The notes: a model not told the origin generated them from the letters alone. Counted from the stretch's first letter, positions 52,227-61,665 are shown. The stretch is DNA of 64,000 bases from Burkholderiales bacterium (GCA_028868855.1 JAGWTR010000004.1:124001-188000); one strand, 5' to 3'. Program-made: numbers and translations.

Positions 52227-52849
52227 AGCGCCCCCTTCGGGGCCGCAGGCACCTTGCCACCCACCTCGAAAAAAGTGTAGGACAAGGTGATGGTCGGCAC
52301 ATCTTTGGGCAACTTTGGATCGATCACGAAAACGACGGGCCAGCGCTTGCTCTCGCCCGGCTTGAGAATGTATTCATTGAAGCAAAAACACTGCAATTTG
52401 TTGAAGTGCGCGGTGGCTTGCTTGGGGGCGTAACTGGGAACGGCTTGGGCCGCCATGGTGCGGCTCTGCGTATTGCGGAACTCGTACATCACGGTGGTCA
52501 TCTGACCCGGATGAACTTGCAGGGAGCGCACTTCGGGTTTGAATTCCCACACACCACGGGCGTTGGCATCAAACTCAACCGTGATGGTGCGAGTCAAATC
52601 CACCTGCGTGTTGGTGGTCGCATTGCCGACGGCGTTGCCCGTGCCGCCTGCCGACACGCCGGGCACGCCCAGCTCGGCCACGGACAGCACATTGATACCC
52701 AGGGCCGTGCAAATGGATCGGTACATTGGCACCATGGCATAGCCAAAGGCAAACATCATGCAGACCACCACCAGCAGCTTGCCCACCATGCTCAGGTTGA
52801 CCTGACGCAGGTGGGTCAATCGGGTGGCGGTGGCGGCTGAAGGCTCCAT
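52223..52849 (-). CDS. ctaG: Cytochrome oxidase copper chaperone (Cox11/CtaG)
   Basis: Cox11 delivers copper to the CuB site of subunit I. The 208-residue product has one N-terminal helix (about 20-42, LLVVVCMMFAFGYAMVPMYR) and a periplasmic immunoglobulin-like domain with VEFDANARGVWEFKPEVRSL. The copper motif is CFCFNEYILKPGE (near 148) and DPKLPKDVPTITLSYTFF follows. An insert rich in Gly/Ala/Asn (about 62-80) is not usual. Confidence 0.95.
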   Translation of the reverse strand: MEPSAATATRLTHLRQVNLSMVGKLLVVVCMMFAFGYAMVPMYRSICTALGINVLSVAELGVPGVSAGGTGNAVGNATTNTQVDLTRTITVEFDANARGVWEFKPEVRSLQVHPGQMTTVMYEFRNTQSRTMAAQAVPSYAPKQATAHFNKLQCFCFNEYILKPGESKRWPVVFVIDPKLPKDVPTITLSYTFFEVGGKVPAAPKGAL

Positions 52850-52864
52850 GCATGAGACCCGAGG

Positions 52865-53005
52865 TCAGTGGTGAAAAATGACCAACCTGGCCACAAACCC
52901 AACAAAGAAGAGCAGCGCCACCGAGGCCAGGATCAACGCCAGCCGCAGATTACGCGCGCGCAACTCCGCGGGAGCCGGTCGGGACGTTGGATGAGCTTGC
53001 GACAT
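52865..53005 (-). CDS. Small cytochrome oxidase-associated membrane protein (46 residues)
   Basis: This short reading frame encodes 46 residues: a polar N-terminus MSQAHPTSRPAPAELRARN, a single helix (about 20-41, LRLALILASVALLFFVGFVA) and a C-terminal FHH. It lies 14 bases after ctaD and 15 before cox11, in phase with the operon. Betaproteobacterial cox operons often carry such a tiny protein here. The tight fit between genes and clear membrane helix support it as a real gene. Confidence 0.8.
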   Translation of the reverse strand: MSQAHPTSRPAPAELRARNLRLALILASVALLFFVGFVARLVIFHH

Positions 53006-53019
53006 CAATGGACTCCTGG

Positions 53020-54642
53020 TCAACCGATCACGCGGGTTGCCGAGGCATCAAGCTTGGGCGGATTTTCGAAGGTGTGGAATGGCGCCGGTGATGGGATTTC
53101 CCACTCCAGTCCTTCGGCGCCGTCCCACGGTTTGGCGGGAGCGGGCACCCCCTTGCCACGCATCGCGGGGATCAGCACGACAAAGACGAAATACACCTGG
53201 GAAAAACCAAAGGCGAATGCCCCAATCGTGGCCACGGCGTTGAAGTCGGCAAACTGCATGGGGTAGTCGGCGTAACGACGCGGCATACCGGCCAGGCCGA
53301 GGAAGTGCATCGGGAAGAAGGCCACATTGAAGCCAATCAGCGAGGACCAGAAATGGACCTTCCCCTTCCACTCAGGAATCATCACGCCAGTCCACTTAGG
53401 TGCCCAGTAATAAAAACCGCCGAACATGGCGAACAGCGAGCCGGCCACCAGCACGTAATGGAAGTGCGCCACCACGTAGTAGGTGTCTTGCAACTGGATG
53501 TCGATGGGGGCCACGGCCAGGATCAGGCCCGTGAAACCACCCATGGTGAACACAAAGATGAAACCCACGGCCCACAGCATCGGGGCCTCGAACGTCATGG
53601 AGCCACGCCACATGGTGGCCACCCAGTTGAAGACCTTCACCCCTGTAGGAACCGAGATCAGCATGGTCGCGTACATGAAGAACAACTGCCCCGTTACCGG
53701 CATGCCGGTGGCGAACATATGGTGCGCCCAAACGATGAAACTGAGGATGGCGATCGAGGCCGTGGCGTACACCATGGACTCATAGCCGAACAACTTCTTG
53801 CGGGCAAACGCCGGAATGATCTGACTGATGATGCCGAAGGCGGGCAAGATCATGATGTAGACCTCGGGATGCCCGAAGAACCAGAAGATGTGCTGGTACA
53901 TCACCGGGTCACCGCCGCCAGCGGGGTTGAAGAAGCTGGTGCCGAAGTGGCGATCGGTCAGCGTCATCGTGATGGCACCGGCCAGCACCGGCATCACAGC
54001 GATCAAAAGATAGGCGGTGATCAACCATGTCCACGAGAACATGGGCATTTTCATCAGCGTCATGCCAGGCGCACGCATGTTCAGAACGGTCACGATGATG
54101 TTGATCGACCCCATCACCGAGCTGGCGCCCATCAAGTGCATCGCAAAGATGCCGGCGTCCATGGACGGCCCCATTTGCAAGGTCAGCGGCGCGTACAGAG
54201 TCCAACCGGCAGCGGGTGCTCCACCCGGCATGAAGAATGAACTCACGAGCAACAAGGCAGCCGGAATCAACAACCAGAAACTGAAGTTATTCAGCCGCGC
54301 AAAGGCCATGTCGGAGGCGCCGATCTGCAACGGAATCATCCAGTTGGCGAAGCCCACGAAGGCCGGCATGATGGCCCCGAACACCATGATGATGCCGTGC
54401 ATGGTGGTGAACTGATTGAACAGTTCGGGGTTGAACAACTGCAAACCTGGCTGGAACAATTCGGCACGGATGCACAAAGCCAGCACCCCGCCAATCATCA
54501 ACATGGTCAAGGCAAACACCATGTACAGCGTGCCGATGTCCTTGTGGTTGGTCGCGAACACCCAGCGACGCCATCCGTGGGGGTGGTCGTGTGCGTGATC
54601 GTGGGCGTGGGCGTGGTCGCCGTGATCTAAAACTGCGCTCAT
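53020..54642 (-). CDS. ctaD: Cytochrome c oxidase subunit I
   Basis: This is the catalytic subunit with haem a, haem a3 and CuB; it has 540 residues and twelve helices. Visible landmarks are the haem a ligand in [15 protein letters not shown], the CuB His-Tyr motif [17 protein letters not shown], the CuB histidines in [12 protein letters not shown], and the haem a3/haem a ligands in [14 protein letters not shown]. The His-rich N-terminus ([19 protein letters not shown]) is an unusual metal-binding-like extension. It lies 38 bases after ctaC. Confidence 0.98.
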   Translation of the reverse strand: MSAVLDHGDHAHAHDHAHDHPHGWRRWVFATNHKDIGTLYMVFALTMLMIGGVLALCIRAELFQPGLQLFNPELFNQFTTMHGIIMVFGAIMPAFVGFANWMIPLQIGASDMAFARLNNFSFWLLIPAALLLVSSFFMPGGAPAAGWTLYAPLTLQMGPSMDAGIFAMHLMGASSVMGSINIIVTVLNMRAPGMTLMKMPMFSWTWLITAYLLIAVMPVLAGAITMTLTDRHFGTSFFNPAGGGDPVMYQHIFWFFGHPEVYIMILPAFGIISQIIPAFARKKLFGYESMVYATASIAILSFIVWAHHMFATGMPVTGQLFFMYATMLISVPTGVKVFNWVATMWRGSMTFEAPMLWAVGFIFVFTMGGFTGLILAVAPIDIQLQDTYYVVAHFHYVLVAGSLFAMFGGFYYWAPKWTGVMIPEWKGKVHFWSSLIGFNVAFFPMHFLGLAGMPRRYADYPMQFADFNAVATIGAFAFGFSQVYFVFVVLIPAMRGKGVPAPAKPWDGAEGLEWEIPSPAPFHTFENPPKLDASATRVIG

Positions 54643-54680
54643 GTCGAATCCTTTCCTTGTTCTGTCAGGTCAACGCCGCG

Positions 54681-55850
54681 TCACTTGCGGGCGGTCAGCA
54701 CGTCAAGCGGCTGAACAACCTGCCCGGTCTTGTTGGACCAGTGATTCTTGGTGTAGGTGATGACCGCTGCGATTTCGGTGTCCGACAGCTGCTTCCATGA
54801 AGGCATGGCGTTGCGCCCGTGAAGCACCACCACGATCTGCTTGGTTTTGTCCGGATCCTGCACCACCGGCGAGCCATCCAGAGGTTTGATGGCACCGCCA
54901 CCCTTGCCGTTGGGTTGATGGCAGGCCGCGCAATTGGATGTGTAGACCTTTTCACCCCGGGCCAGCAAGTCTTCCTGCGTCCAGACCTTGTTAGGGTCGT
55001 CGGCCTTGGCCTGCATTTCCTTAAGCTGCCCCTGCACCCATTGGCTATAGTCGGCCTCGGACAACACCTTCACATGGATCGGCATGTAGGCATGCTCCTT
55101 GCCGCACAGCTCGACACACTGACCATGGAAGTCGCCAACCTTTTCAGCGCGAAACCAGGTATCGCGCACAAAGCCAGGAATGGCATCTTGCTTGATGCCA
55201 AAGGCGGGCACTCCAAATGAGTGGATCACATCGTTGGCGGTGGTGATGATGCGAATCTTCTTATTGACCGGCACCACCAAGGGGTGATCAACCTTCAGCA
55301 GATAGTTGTCGCCAGCGGGAGTCCCCGCGTCAGACAAGGCACGCTGCGATGCATCCAGCGTCGACAGGAAGGCGATGCCCTCGCCTTCGCCTTTGAGGTA
55401 GTCGTATCCCCACTTCCACTGGTAGCCGGTGGCCTTGATGGTGAGGTCGGCATTGGTGGTGTCCTTCTGCGCCACAACCACCTTGGTGGCGGGCAGCGCC
55501 ATGCCGATCACGATCAGGAAGGGGATCACCGTCCAGACGATTTCCACCGTGGTGGACTCGTGGAAGGCGGCAGCCTTGTGCCCCTTCGACTTGCGGTGCG
55601 CATAGATCGAATAGAACATGACGCCGAACACCACCACAAAAATCACGCTGCAGATGTAGAGCATGAAGTTGTGCAACCACTGCTGCTCGGCCGCGATCTT
55701 GGTGACCGGTGCCTGCAGATCAATCTGTCGCACCCCTGGCCCGCCCGGCAAGTCATTGACCGCCCAGGCCACTTGAGCACAAGCCAGCACGGCCAATCCA
55801 AAAGCACACTTCACGACACGCGAGGCGTCCGACACAAGGTCCTTGATCAT
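54681..55850 (-). CDS. ctaC: Cytochrome c oxidase subunit II with fused cytochrome c domain
   Basis: This is a 389-residue caa3-type subunit II. A signal peptide (ending near ACAQVAWA) and two helices come first, followed by the CuA cupredoxin domain with GQCVELCGKEHAYMPIHV (C-x3-C-x3-H-x2-M). A C-terminal cytochrome c domain has haem site CAACH (near 310) and distal Met in AMPSWKQLSDTEIAAV. Electrons pass from cytochrome c to CuA. The ATG at 55850 (MIKDLVSDASRVV) has a GAGCGAAGAA site; upstream codons in frame to 55943 are unlikely. Confidence 0.97.
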   Translation of the reverse strand: MIKDLVSDASRVVKCAFGLAVLACAQVAWAVNDLPGGPGVRQIDLQAPVTKIAAEQQWLHNFMLYICSVIFVVVFGVMFYSIYAHRKSKGHKAAAFHESTTVEIVWTVIPFLIVIGMALPATKVVVAQKDTTNADLTIKATGYQWKWGYDYLKGEGEGIAFLSTLDASQRALSDAGTPAGDNYLLKVDHPLVVPVNKKIRIITTANDVIHSFGVPAFGIKQDAIPGFVRDTWFRAEKVGDFHGQCVELCGKEHAYMPIHVKVLSEADYSQWVQGQLKEMQAKADDPNKVWTQEDLLARGEKVYTSNCAACHQPNGKGGGAIKPLDGSPVVQDPDKTKQIVVVLHGRNAMPSWKQLSDTEIAAVITYTKNHWSNKTGQVVQPLDVLTARK

Positions 55851-55948
55851 TTCTTCGCTCGTCTCTGGTTGAACTTGATGATGGGAAACGTCTGTCTTTG
55901 GGAAACATGAGGCACATCCGGGCGACACCAACGTCGCTGCCAATGCCC

Positions 55949-56485
55949 TCAGTCCTCCATATGCTTGAGGACCCAGCGGAACTCATCCGCCAGCTGGCGC
56001 CGGTATTGCCGCTGGACAAACTCGCCCACGACCACACTGCGCCCCTGCCCCGACAAGCGCACCAGAGAACCGTCGTCCCGATCGGGTTCGACGCGCACCC
56101 AGCGCGGATTGAATTCAACACAATTGCTGCGCCCCCCGCTGTGCCGCTCCACACGGATCAGACTGGACCGCATGGCGATGTATTCGCGGTCGGCGCCATG
56201 ACGGACGTACATCAGCAAGGCGACCCCACCGATCAACAATTCAACAAAAGCAAAGGGCAGCACATTGGCCGCCCCCAACACCCAGAACCCCAGCGACAGA
56301 CCCAAGGACACCAGACACAAGGCCCCGTAGAGCACGAACAACTGCCGACGACTGAAGGCGCTATCACGCTTGAGCAGCCACTCTGCGCGCCAGCCGGACG
56401 GATCGGGCGCAACCACGGCAGCAGCACCTTGCATCATGGTCAGCAAAGGACGCCAGACCCCGAAGCGCAGGGCAGCAGATGACAT
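55949..56485 (-). CDS. DUF2244 integral membrane protein
   Basis: This protein has about 178 residues with two central helices (about 58-78 and 82-102). A conserved DUF2244 C-terminal part follows, with EYIAMRSSLIRVER, NPRWVRVE and VVVGEFVQRQYRRQLADEFR. DUF2244 genes commonly precede ctaC in proteobacteria; function unknown. The start is uncertain. I use ATG 56485, while ATG 56437 would give a length nearer the usual. A sigma70-type promoter lies upstream at 56605-56633. The ctaC gene follows after 98 bases. Confidence 0.85.
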   Translation of the reverse strand: MSSAALRFGVWRPLLTMMQGAAAVVAPDPSGWRAEWLLKRDSAFSRRQLFVLYGALCLVSLGLSLGFWVLGAANVLPFAFVELLIGGVALLMYVRHGADREYIAMRSSLIRVERHSGGRSNCVEFNPRWVRVEPDRDDGSLVRLSGQGRSVVVGEFVQRQYRRQLADEFRWVLKHMED

Positions 56486-56604
56486 TAAAGGGACTGGGGA
56501 CAAGGCAGCAGGCATTGCGCCACGGCTCCAAGGCCACAAAGGGCAAATGGGCGAAACGCCCGAAATAGGCAACCCAGAATACGGGTCGACGCTGGTTACA
56601 GAGC

Positions 56605-56633
56605 ATTCTAGCGACCGTCTTGAGCTGCCTCAA
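56605..56633 (-). promoter_or_regulatory. Putative sigma70 promoter for DUF2244-ctaC operon
   Basis: On the minus strand TTGAGG (56633-56628), a 17-base spacer and TAGAAT (56610-56605) form a good -35/-10 pair, 4 of 6 and 5 of 6 to consensus. Transcription from about 56598 would lead into DUF2244 and the oxidase genes. The rest of the 56486-56717 gap shows no other clear signal. Confidence 0.5.
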
Positions 56634-56717
56634 GGCGAAAACATTTGGTTTCTGCTATGAATAACCCGCGCTTTCGCCGGATTCACAACGCGTGGCGCTG
56701 TAACCCCACGAAATCGG

Positions 56718-57674
56718 TCAGCGCTTGGGCGCACCGTGCTTGATCATGGCTCGCATATCGTTGAGAGACACCTTGGTTTCAGGGGCCAGTTTGTGTCGGG
56801 GCGTCGGCTTGATGGCGTGCCCATAGACCACCTCAACCGTCATGCCCAAACGCCCATCGGGGCGACGCAAGGCCCGGCCCAACTCTTGGACCAGATCAGC
56901 CCGCCAGCGCGGCGTGCGCAAACCAGCCAAGCGGCCCTGCGCCACATTGCCACCCCAGGTGCGCAGCTCGGCCAGCAATTCCTCCGCGCTCGCCCAGGTC
57001 AGGGTGATGCGCTCCATGTCCATGACCGGATCGGCAAAGCCGGCCTCCACCAGCGCATCGCCCAGGTCATGCATGTCAATAAAATCGATGGTGGGCAAGG
57101 GCCAGTCCAAAACGCGATAGAGCGCCCTCAATTCGCGCGCGGTGTCCGGCCCCAGGCCGGAGCACATCAAGAACCCATCGACCGCCAGCGACTGTTCCCA
57201 CTGCCTCAACAGCGTGGGCAAGTCGGAATGCGCGTGCAGCGCCATATTGGCCCACAACAACTGCACCCCCTCTTCAGGCCAAGGCACCGAATCGGGCGAG
57301 GTACTGAGCCAAACGGGATCGACCTCGCGTCGCCATGGGGCCCACCATGTCCGAGCGGCCTGTGATCGCCACTGCTCACGACTGCGCTCAGCCAACTCGG
57401 GCAAAACTTCGGCCACCCAGCGCCGCGCTTGCGGATAACGCTCCTGCACCGGCCCAGCCCCGCCCCCCAAGAAAGCCCCCCAATCGATCCAATGATCTGG
57501 CTGCAAGCGAATCGGCGCCAACTTGGCAGCCATGCGACGCGCAACCTCCGCATGCAGCCAGGGCGCTTGTGGCAATCGCGCCAGTCGACGCGCCTGGTGG
57601 TGCAATGCATGCGCTTGAGGCGCAACGGGCAACGCGACAGGGAGCGCTGCAGTGGGCAGTGTGGGATCAAACAT
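56718..57674 (-). CDS. BioC-like SAM-dependent methyltransferase
   Basis: This 318-residue protein fits a divergent BioC (malonyl-ACP methyltransferase of biotin synthesis). The glycine loop WGAFLGGGAGPVQERYPQA replaces the usual SAM motif I. The stretches GVQLLWANMALHAHSDLPTL, QWEQSLAVDGFLMCSGLGPD and TARELRALY are a close match to the BioC order SN-AL-W-DLP ... G-L-FS-LGPDTL-ELR. The terminal part ends YGHAIKP. The SAM loop is atypical, so activity is not certain. It is divergent from comF with a 39-base gap. Confidence 0.75.
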   Translation of the reverse strand: MFDPTLPTAALPVALPVAPQAHALHHQARRLARLPQAPWLHAEVARRMAAKLAPIRLQPDHWIDWGAFLGGGAGPVQERYPQARRWVAEVLPELAERSREQWRSQAARTWWAPWRREVDPVWLSTSPDSVPWPEEGVQLLWANMALHAHSDLPTLLRQWEQSLAVDGFLMCSGLGPDTARELRALYRVLDWPLPTIDFIDMHDLGDALVEAGFADPVMDMERITLTWASAEELLAELRTWGGNVAQGRLAGLRTPRWRADLVQELGRALRRPDGRLGMTVEVVYGHAIKPTPRHKLAPETKVSLNDMRAMIKHGAPKR

Positions 57675-57713
57675 GAAACGCCAAGCGCGTTAAAAAGCAC
57701 CCTCCTGAGGGCG

Positions 57714-58511
57714 ATGGCCGATCAAAAGGCCGCTCAGTATATTGACCGAATGCTTTACGCACTCCGCACCCACCCAACAACCTTGTCATCGTATCGAAAC
57801 TGGCCAAGCCTGTGTGTGCTGTGCAGCCAATGGCAATGGCGGCCCATCTGCAGCGACTGCGAGCACACCTTTGCAAGACCTCAACCCCGCTGCCAGCGGT
57901 GTGCACTGGTGGTGAACGAGGGCCAATCGCGCTGTCTCGCGTGCGAAGACTATCCGCCCGAATTTGACCGGGCCATCGCCGCCGTGGACTACAGCGCCCC
58001 CTGGAGCGAGTTGATCGCGCGTTTCAAGTTCCAGGGCGACTCGGCGCTGGCCAAACCGCTGGCAGCCTTGATCGCTTCACGGCTGTCAGGCCACCCCAAA
58101 AAAAGAGGCCAGCCCCAGCTCATCATCCCCACGCCGCTGTCGAGCACACGCTTGCGCGAGCGCGGCTACAACCAATGCGGGCTGCTAGCCCAGCAGCTGT
58201 CGCGCAGGCTGAACACCCCGACCCTGCCCTTCGCACTGCGTCGGGTGAAGGACACGCCCCGAATGATGACGCTGCAGGCCGACGAGCGACGCCAGCAAAT
58301 TCGCAACGCCTTTGAAGTCAGCACCGAGTACCGCCGGCAACTCGCGGGACGCCATGTGGCCGTGGTGGACGATGTGCTGACCACAGGCGCGACAGTGAAC
58401 GAAATCACGCAGACGCTTAAAAATGCAGGCGTGCGCAGTGTCGCAGTCTGGGTGATTGCGCGAACACCCGCACCCCGCGCGATGGGGCCCGTGGCTATAG
58501 TCGAGCCATGA
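57714..58511 (+). CDS. ComF-family phosphoribosyltransferase-like protein
   Basis: This 265-residue ComF/GntX-type protein has an N-terminal double zinc knuckle (CVLCSQWQWRPICSDC and CQRC...CLAC, about 33-80) and a C-terminal type I PRT fold with VVDDVLTTGATVNEI (the PRPP loop). It also has RLRERGYNQCGLLAQQL. ComF helps in DNA uptake and recombination in transformable bacteria. The ATG at 57714 has GAGG upstream; ATG 57750 is an alternative. The stop overlaps the next gene as ATGA. Confidence 0.9.
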   Translation: MADQKAAQYIDRMLYALRTHPTTLSSYRNWPSLCVLCSQWQWRPICSDCEHTFARPQPRCQRCALVVNEGQSRCLACEDYPPEFDRAIAAVDYSAPWSELIARFKFQGDSALAKPLAALIASRLSGHPKKRGQPQLIIPTPLSSTRLRERGYNQCGLLAQQLSRRLNTPTLPFALRRVKDTPRMMTLQADERRQQIRNAFEVSTEYRRQLAGRHVAVVDDVLTTGATVNEITQTLKNAGVRSVAVWVIARTPAPRAMGPVAIVEP

Positions 58512-58975
58512 GTCCCATCATTTTTTCATCGCCGGACGACCTCAAAGCGCATGTGAGCCACGAAGTCGCCGTGACCGACTGGCTCTTGATCGACCAGCAC
58601 CGCATCCACCAGTTTGCGCAGGCCACCGACGACCACCAATGGATCCACGTAGACCCGGAGCGCTGCGCGCGCGAATCCCCTTTTGGGGCCCCGGTGGCGC
58701 ACGGTTTTCTGACCCTATCGCTGATCGGTGGCTTTCTGCAAAGCGGCGTGACCTGCGAACGCGTTCGGATGGGGCCGGTGAACTATGGGCTGAACCGGGT
58801 TCGGTTCATGTCGCCGGTGCGGGTGGACAGCCAGGTGCGCGGACGCATCACTTTGCTAGCCGTCGAAGACCTTCCAGAACAAACCGTGCAGGCAACTTGG
58901 TCCATCCTGGTGGAGATTGACGGGCAGACCAAACCGGCCTGTGTGGCCGATTTGTTGACGCGGTGGCAGTTCTAG
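58508..58975 (+). CDS. MaoC-family (R)-specific enoyl-CoA hydratase-like protein
   Basis: This 155-residue hotdog-fold protein has the hydratase 2 motif ATDDHQWIHVDPERC (catalytic Asp and His) followed by SPFGAPVAHGFLTLSLIGGF. It should hydrate short enoyl-CoAs or act in a related pathway; the substrate is not evident. It is translationally coupled to comF by an ATGA overlap, an arrangement without clear functional logic. Confidence 0.9.
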   Translation: MSPIIFSSPDDLKAHVSHEVAVTDWLLIDQHRIHQFAQATDDHQWIHVDPERCARESPFGAPVAHGFLTLSLIGGFLQSGVTCERVRMGPVNYGLNRVRFMSPVRVDSQVRGRITLLAVEDLPEQTVQATWSILVEIDGQTKPACVADLLTRWQF

Positions 58976-59001
58976 GGCACGGCCGTCGACTGACACGTTG
59001 G

Positions 59002-59028
59002 AAAAAAGCCGAGCAAAAGAGCCCGGCT
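59002..59028 (-). terminator. Intrinsic terminator of the first porin gene
   Basis: On the minus strand an 8-bp stem AGCCGGGC/GCTCGGCT (one G-T pair) with a 6-base loop is followed by TTTTTT, beginning 12 bases after the porin stop codon. Confidence 0.85.
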
Positions 59029-59039
59029 GAACCATTGGG

Positions 59040-60398
59040 TCAGAAGCTGTGACGGATACCGACCCCCACGTAGCTCGTTTTGCCACCGGCATTCACGCCA
59101 GCACCAGCGAACATCGGGATCTCGCTGGACCCCAGCGAAGTCAGGCCGGAGAAGGGGCCGCCATGCAGGGTAATGTTCCCAGCAGCGCCGAGCGACGCGG
59201 ACGTTGCCACAGCCGAGCCTTCATGGTCACGCACTTGCCCAACGCGCGTGTACAGCGTGGTGCGCTTGGACAGGTTGTAGTCACCGATCAGCACCAGCGC
59301 TTCATTCTTACCCTTGGTGAAGTTGGTGAATCTGGAGACGCCGCCTTCAGCGCCGATACTGAAATTCCCGATGTCCTGACGGATGCCCAGACCCAAGGTT
59401 TGGACCGTGGCATTGGAAACCGTGACAAGCGCAGCAGCCGCACCGGTGCCTGCCAGGTCGAACTTGCCCTGATGAAACCCCACCGACAAACGGGTGGCCG
59501 GGCTACCCAGGTTGAAACGACCGTTCAGCGAGAAGCTGCTGTAATCGCCCATGCGGTAGAACGGCACATAACCACCCAAGGCAACATTGTAGATACCCGC
59601 ATCCACGCCAAACTTGTTGCCGTGGTAGGCGGCGAGGAGCCGCATCGTGTCAGTCATGTAGGCCAACAACAGGCCAACACTTTGACCACGGCGAGTACTG
59701 CTCTCGGTGTTGGCGGTGGCGCCGCCCAGGATCTCACCCGTGGCACTGGTTGCCACCGGGGTCGAGGCCGTGGCCACGGACCTGGCACCACTGATCCGCT
59801 CAGCCACACCCGCGTTGGGCGAGTATGACGCGACGGCCATCCAGGGGCCTGTCTTCAACCAGTAGCTCAGTTGGTTGTCTTGACGGACTTGCAGGTTGTT
59901 GATGGTCACACCGGCCGCGTACACGTCGGTGGCCCCCATGGCGTCCGGCGTAGTCAGCGCGAAGGAATAGAACATCGGGGCGTACTGGCGGCCCATGCGG
60001 AATTCACCAAAGGGGGTGGTCAGGCCAGCATAGGCTTGACGGCCGAAGATGCGGCTGTCATTGCCCAGCGAACCGTTGTCCAGACCCACCTGGCCTTCCA
60101 GAACGAAGCTGCCCTTGTAGCCATCACCCAGGTCTTCGCTACCCTTGATGCCAAAGGCATTCACCGACGAAATGCTTGGGGTCACGCGGCTCAGGCTTTG
60201 TGCAACCTTCGGGTTAACCGTCGCACCACCAGCAAGAGCCGGGAGGATCACCGGACTCGTCCCCGAGCCAATATTGACGTGATCAATGGCGGCGTCAAGG
60301 TTGCCGTAAAGGGTCACCGTGGATTGGGCCATGGCCGCACCAGCGCCAAGGGTCGCCAAAGCCACCGCAACGGCTTTGGTCAAAATGGTTTTTTGCAT
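59040..60398 (-). CDS. Gram-negative trimeric porin (outer membrane)
   Basis: This 452-residue Burkholderiales-type 16-strand porin has a signal peptide of 25 residues ending AMA, before QSTVTLYGNLDAAIDHV. It has the typical IKGSEDLGDGYKGSFVLEGQ, SRIFGRQAYAGLTTPFGEFR and MGRQYAPMF, and a C-terminal Phe (VGVGIRHSF) needed for BAM recognition. The ATG at 60398 follows AAGGAAAT; the frame is open to 60557 without homology. It is about 85 residues longer than the neighbouring porin, with inserts in the region 55-80 and 230-260 that could be surface loops. Confidence 0.94.
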   Translation of the reverse strand: MQKTILTKAVAVALATLGAGAAMAQSTVTLYGNLDAAIDHVNIGSGTSPVILPALAGGATVNPKVAQSLSRVTPSISSVNAFGIKGSEDLGDGYKGSFVLEGQVGLDNGSLGNDSRIFGRQAYAGLTTPFGEFRMGRQYAPMFYSFALTTPDAMGATDVYAAGVTINNLQVRQDNQLSYWLKTGPWMAVASYSPNAGVAERISGARSVATASTPVATSATGEILGGATANTESSTRRGQSVGLLLAYMTDTMRLLAAYHGNKFGVDAGIYNVALGGYVPFYRMGDYSSFSLNGRFNLGSPATRLSVGFHQGKFDLAGTGAAAALVTVSNATVQTLGLGIRQDIGNFSIGAEGGVSRFTNFTKGKNEALVLIGDYNLSKRTTLYTRVGQVRDHEGSAVATSASLGAAGNITLHGGPFSGLTSLGSSEIPMFAGAGVNAGGKTSYVGVGIRHSF

Positions 60399-60519
60399 GT
60401 AATTTCCTTGTAGCCCCCTAAATAAGGGGGATGGGGTATTTTTTACGCAATCGATGGCAGGGGATTTAGAGGATTCCTCTAGGTGTAGCGAATAGGCCAC
60501 AGGCCCGCGTATAGGCATG

Positions 60520-60543
60520 AAAAAAGGGGCCGAAGCCCCTTTC
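60520..60543 (-). terminator. Strong intrinsic terminator of the second porin gene
   Basis: On the minus strand AAAGGGGC-TTCG-GCCCCTTTTTT is a perfect 8-bp stem with a UUCG tetraloop and a U-run, about 25 bases after the porin stop. It separates the two porin genes. The remaining 60399-60519 part is the promoter region of the first porin; I see no clear -35/-10 pair. Confidence 0.92.
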
Positions 60544-60567
60544 AGATCAGAGATCAATCAAACCTGA

Positions 60568-61665
60568 TTAGAAGGCGTGACGGATACCGAAGGCGATGCC
60601 ATGGCTGTTCTTATCGAGGACGGCGGTGCCCGGAGCGGCAGCAACAACCAAGTTGGACTGAGCGCTGTTGTCGATGTAACCCACCATGCCGTACAGCGAC
60701 GTGCGCTTGGACAGCTCGTACACGCCCTTCACCGACACGAAGGTGACATTGTTGTCAGCGTCCAAACCGTTGACATGCTTGCCCTTGGACAGGCTGGTGG
60801 TCAGCACGAATTTGGTCGAGAACGGCACGGCCAGCTTGGCGCCATACAACTGGAAGCGCTTGCTGTTGGTACCAGCCACCAGAGCCGTGTTGGCGCTGGC
60901 CAGCGAGGTCTCGCTGTCGTAATACCCGGTCAGCTTCACAACGCCAAAGTCGTAACCTGCATACAACAGAGCGGCATTGCCCTTTTGATTACCAGCAAGC
61001 TGCGTCTGCTCGTCCTTGGCGCTCAAGTAGCCCAGGCCAGCCGAGAAAGGACCCGCCACGTACTTGACGCTCATGCCATAGGACTTGCCTGCATCGACGC
61101 CAGCGGCTTCAGTGCCCGCAACGGCTGTATCGATACCACCAGTGGTCTTGAAACCGGCAGCAGCGGTTGCATATTGCAACTGGGCCGACAGGCCTTGCAG
61201 GAACGTCGGCAGGTAGTAGGTGATGCTGTTGTCAACACGGCGGTAAGCATTGCCCGCACGGGTGTTGGCAATCTTGAAATCGTCATAGGCCTGAGCGCTC
61301 AAGACGTTACCGGCGATGTCGCCGATGGACGAGTCGATGCGACCCACGCGCACTTCGCCAAAGCCGCCTTGCAGGCCCAGCCAAGCAGCGCGGTCAAAGA
61401 AACGTGCGGTATTGCCTTGGGCACCGGTGTCCACCTTGACGTTGGTTTCCAGCGCGAAGTTGGCGTGCATGCCGTCGCCCAGGTCTTCGGAACCCTTGAC
61501 GCCCACGCGCGAGCTGCTCAGGTTATCAGACGACAGGCGGGTGGTCGTCGAGCCGCCCTTGACGCTTTCAACCGACGCGTCGAGCACGCCGTACAAAGTG
61601 ACGGATTGAGCGAATGCGCCCGAAGTAGCAGCCAAAGCTGCGATTGCCAACAGAGTCTTTTTCAT
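60568..61665 (-). CDS. Gram-negative trimeric porin (outer membrane), second copy
   Basis: This is a 365-residue porin of the same family. It has a signal peptide ending AFA before QSVTLYGVLDASVESV, then SRVGVKGSEDLGDGMHANFA, AAWLGLQGGFGEVRVGRIDS and the C-terminal Phe (GIAFGIRHAF). It is of standard length. The ATG at 61665 was chosen at the signal peptide. The two porins differ considerably in loops, so they are diverged paralogues, each with its own terminator, and probably respond to different conditions. Confidence 0.95.
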   Translation of the reverse strand: MKKTLLAIAALAATSGAFAQSVTLYGVLDASVESVKGGSTTTRLSSDNLSSSRVGVKGSEDLGDGMHANFALETNVKVDTGAQGNTARFFDRAAWLGLQGGFGEVRVGRIDSSIGDIAGNVLSAQAYDDFKIANTRAGNAYRRVDNSITYYLPTFLQGLSAQLQYATAAAGFKTTGGIDTAVAGTEAAGVDAGKSYGMSVKYVAGPFSAGLGYLSAKDEQTQLAGNQKGNAALLYAGYDFGVVKLTGYYDSETSLASANTALVAGTNSKRFQLYGAKLAVPFSTKFVLTTSLSKGKHVNGLDADNNVTFVSVKGVYELSKRTSLYGMVGYIDNSAQSNLVVAAAPGTAVLDKNSHGIAFGIRHAF

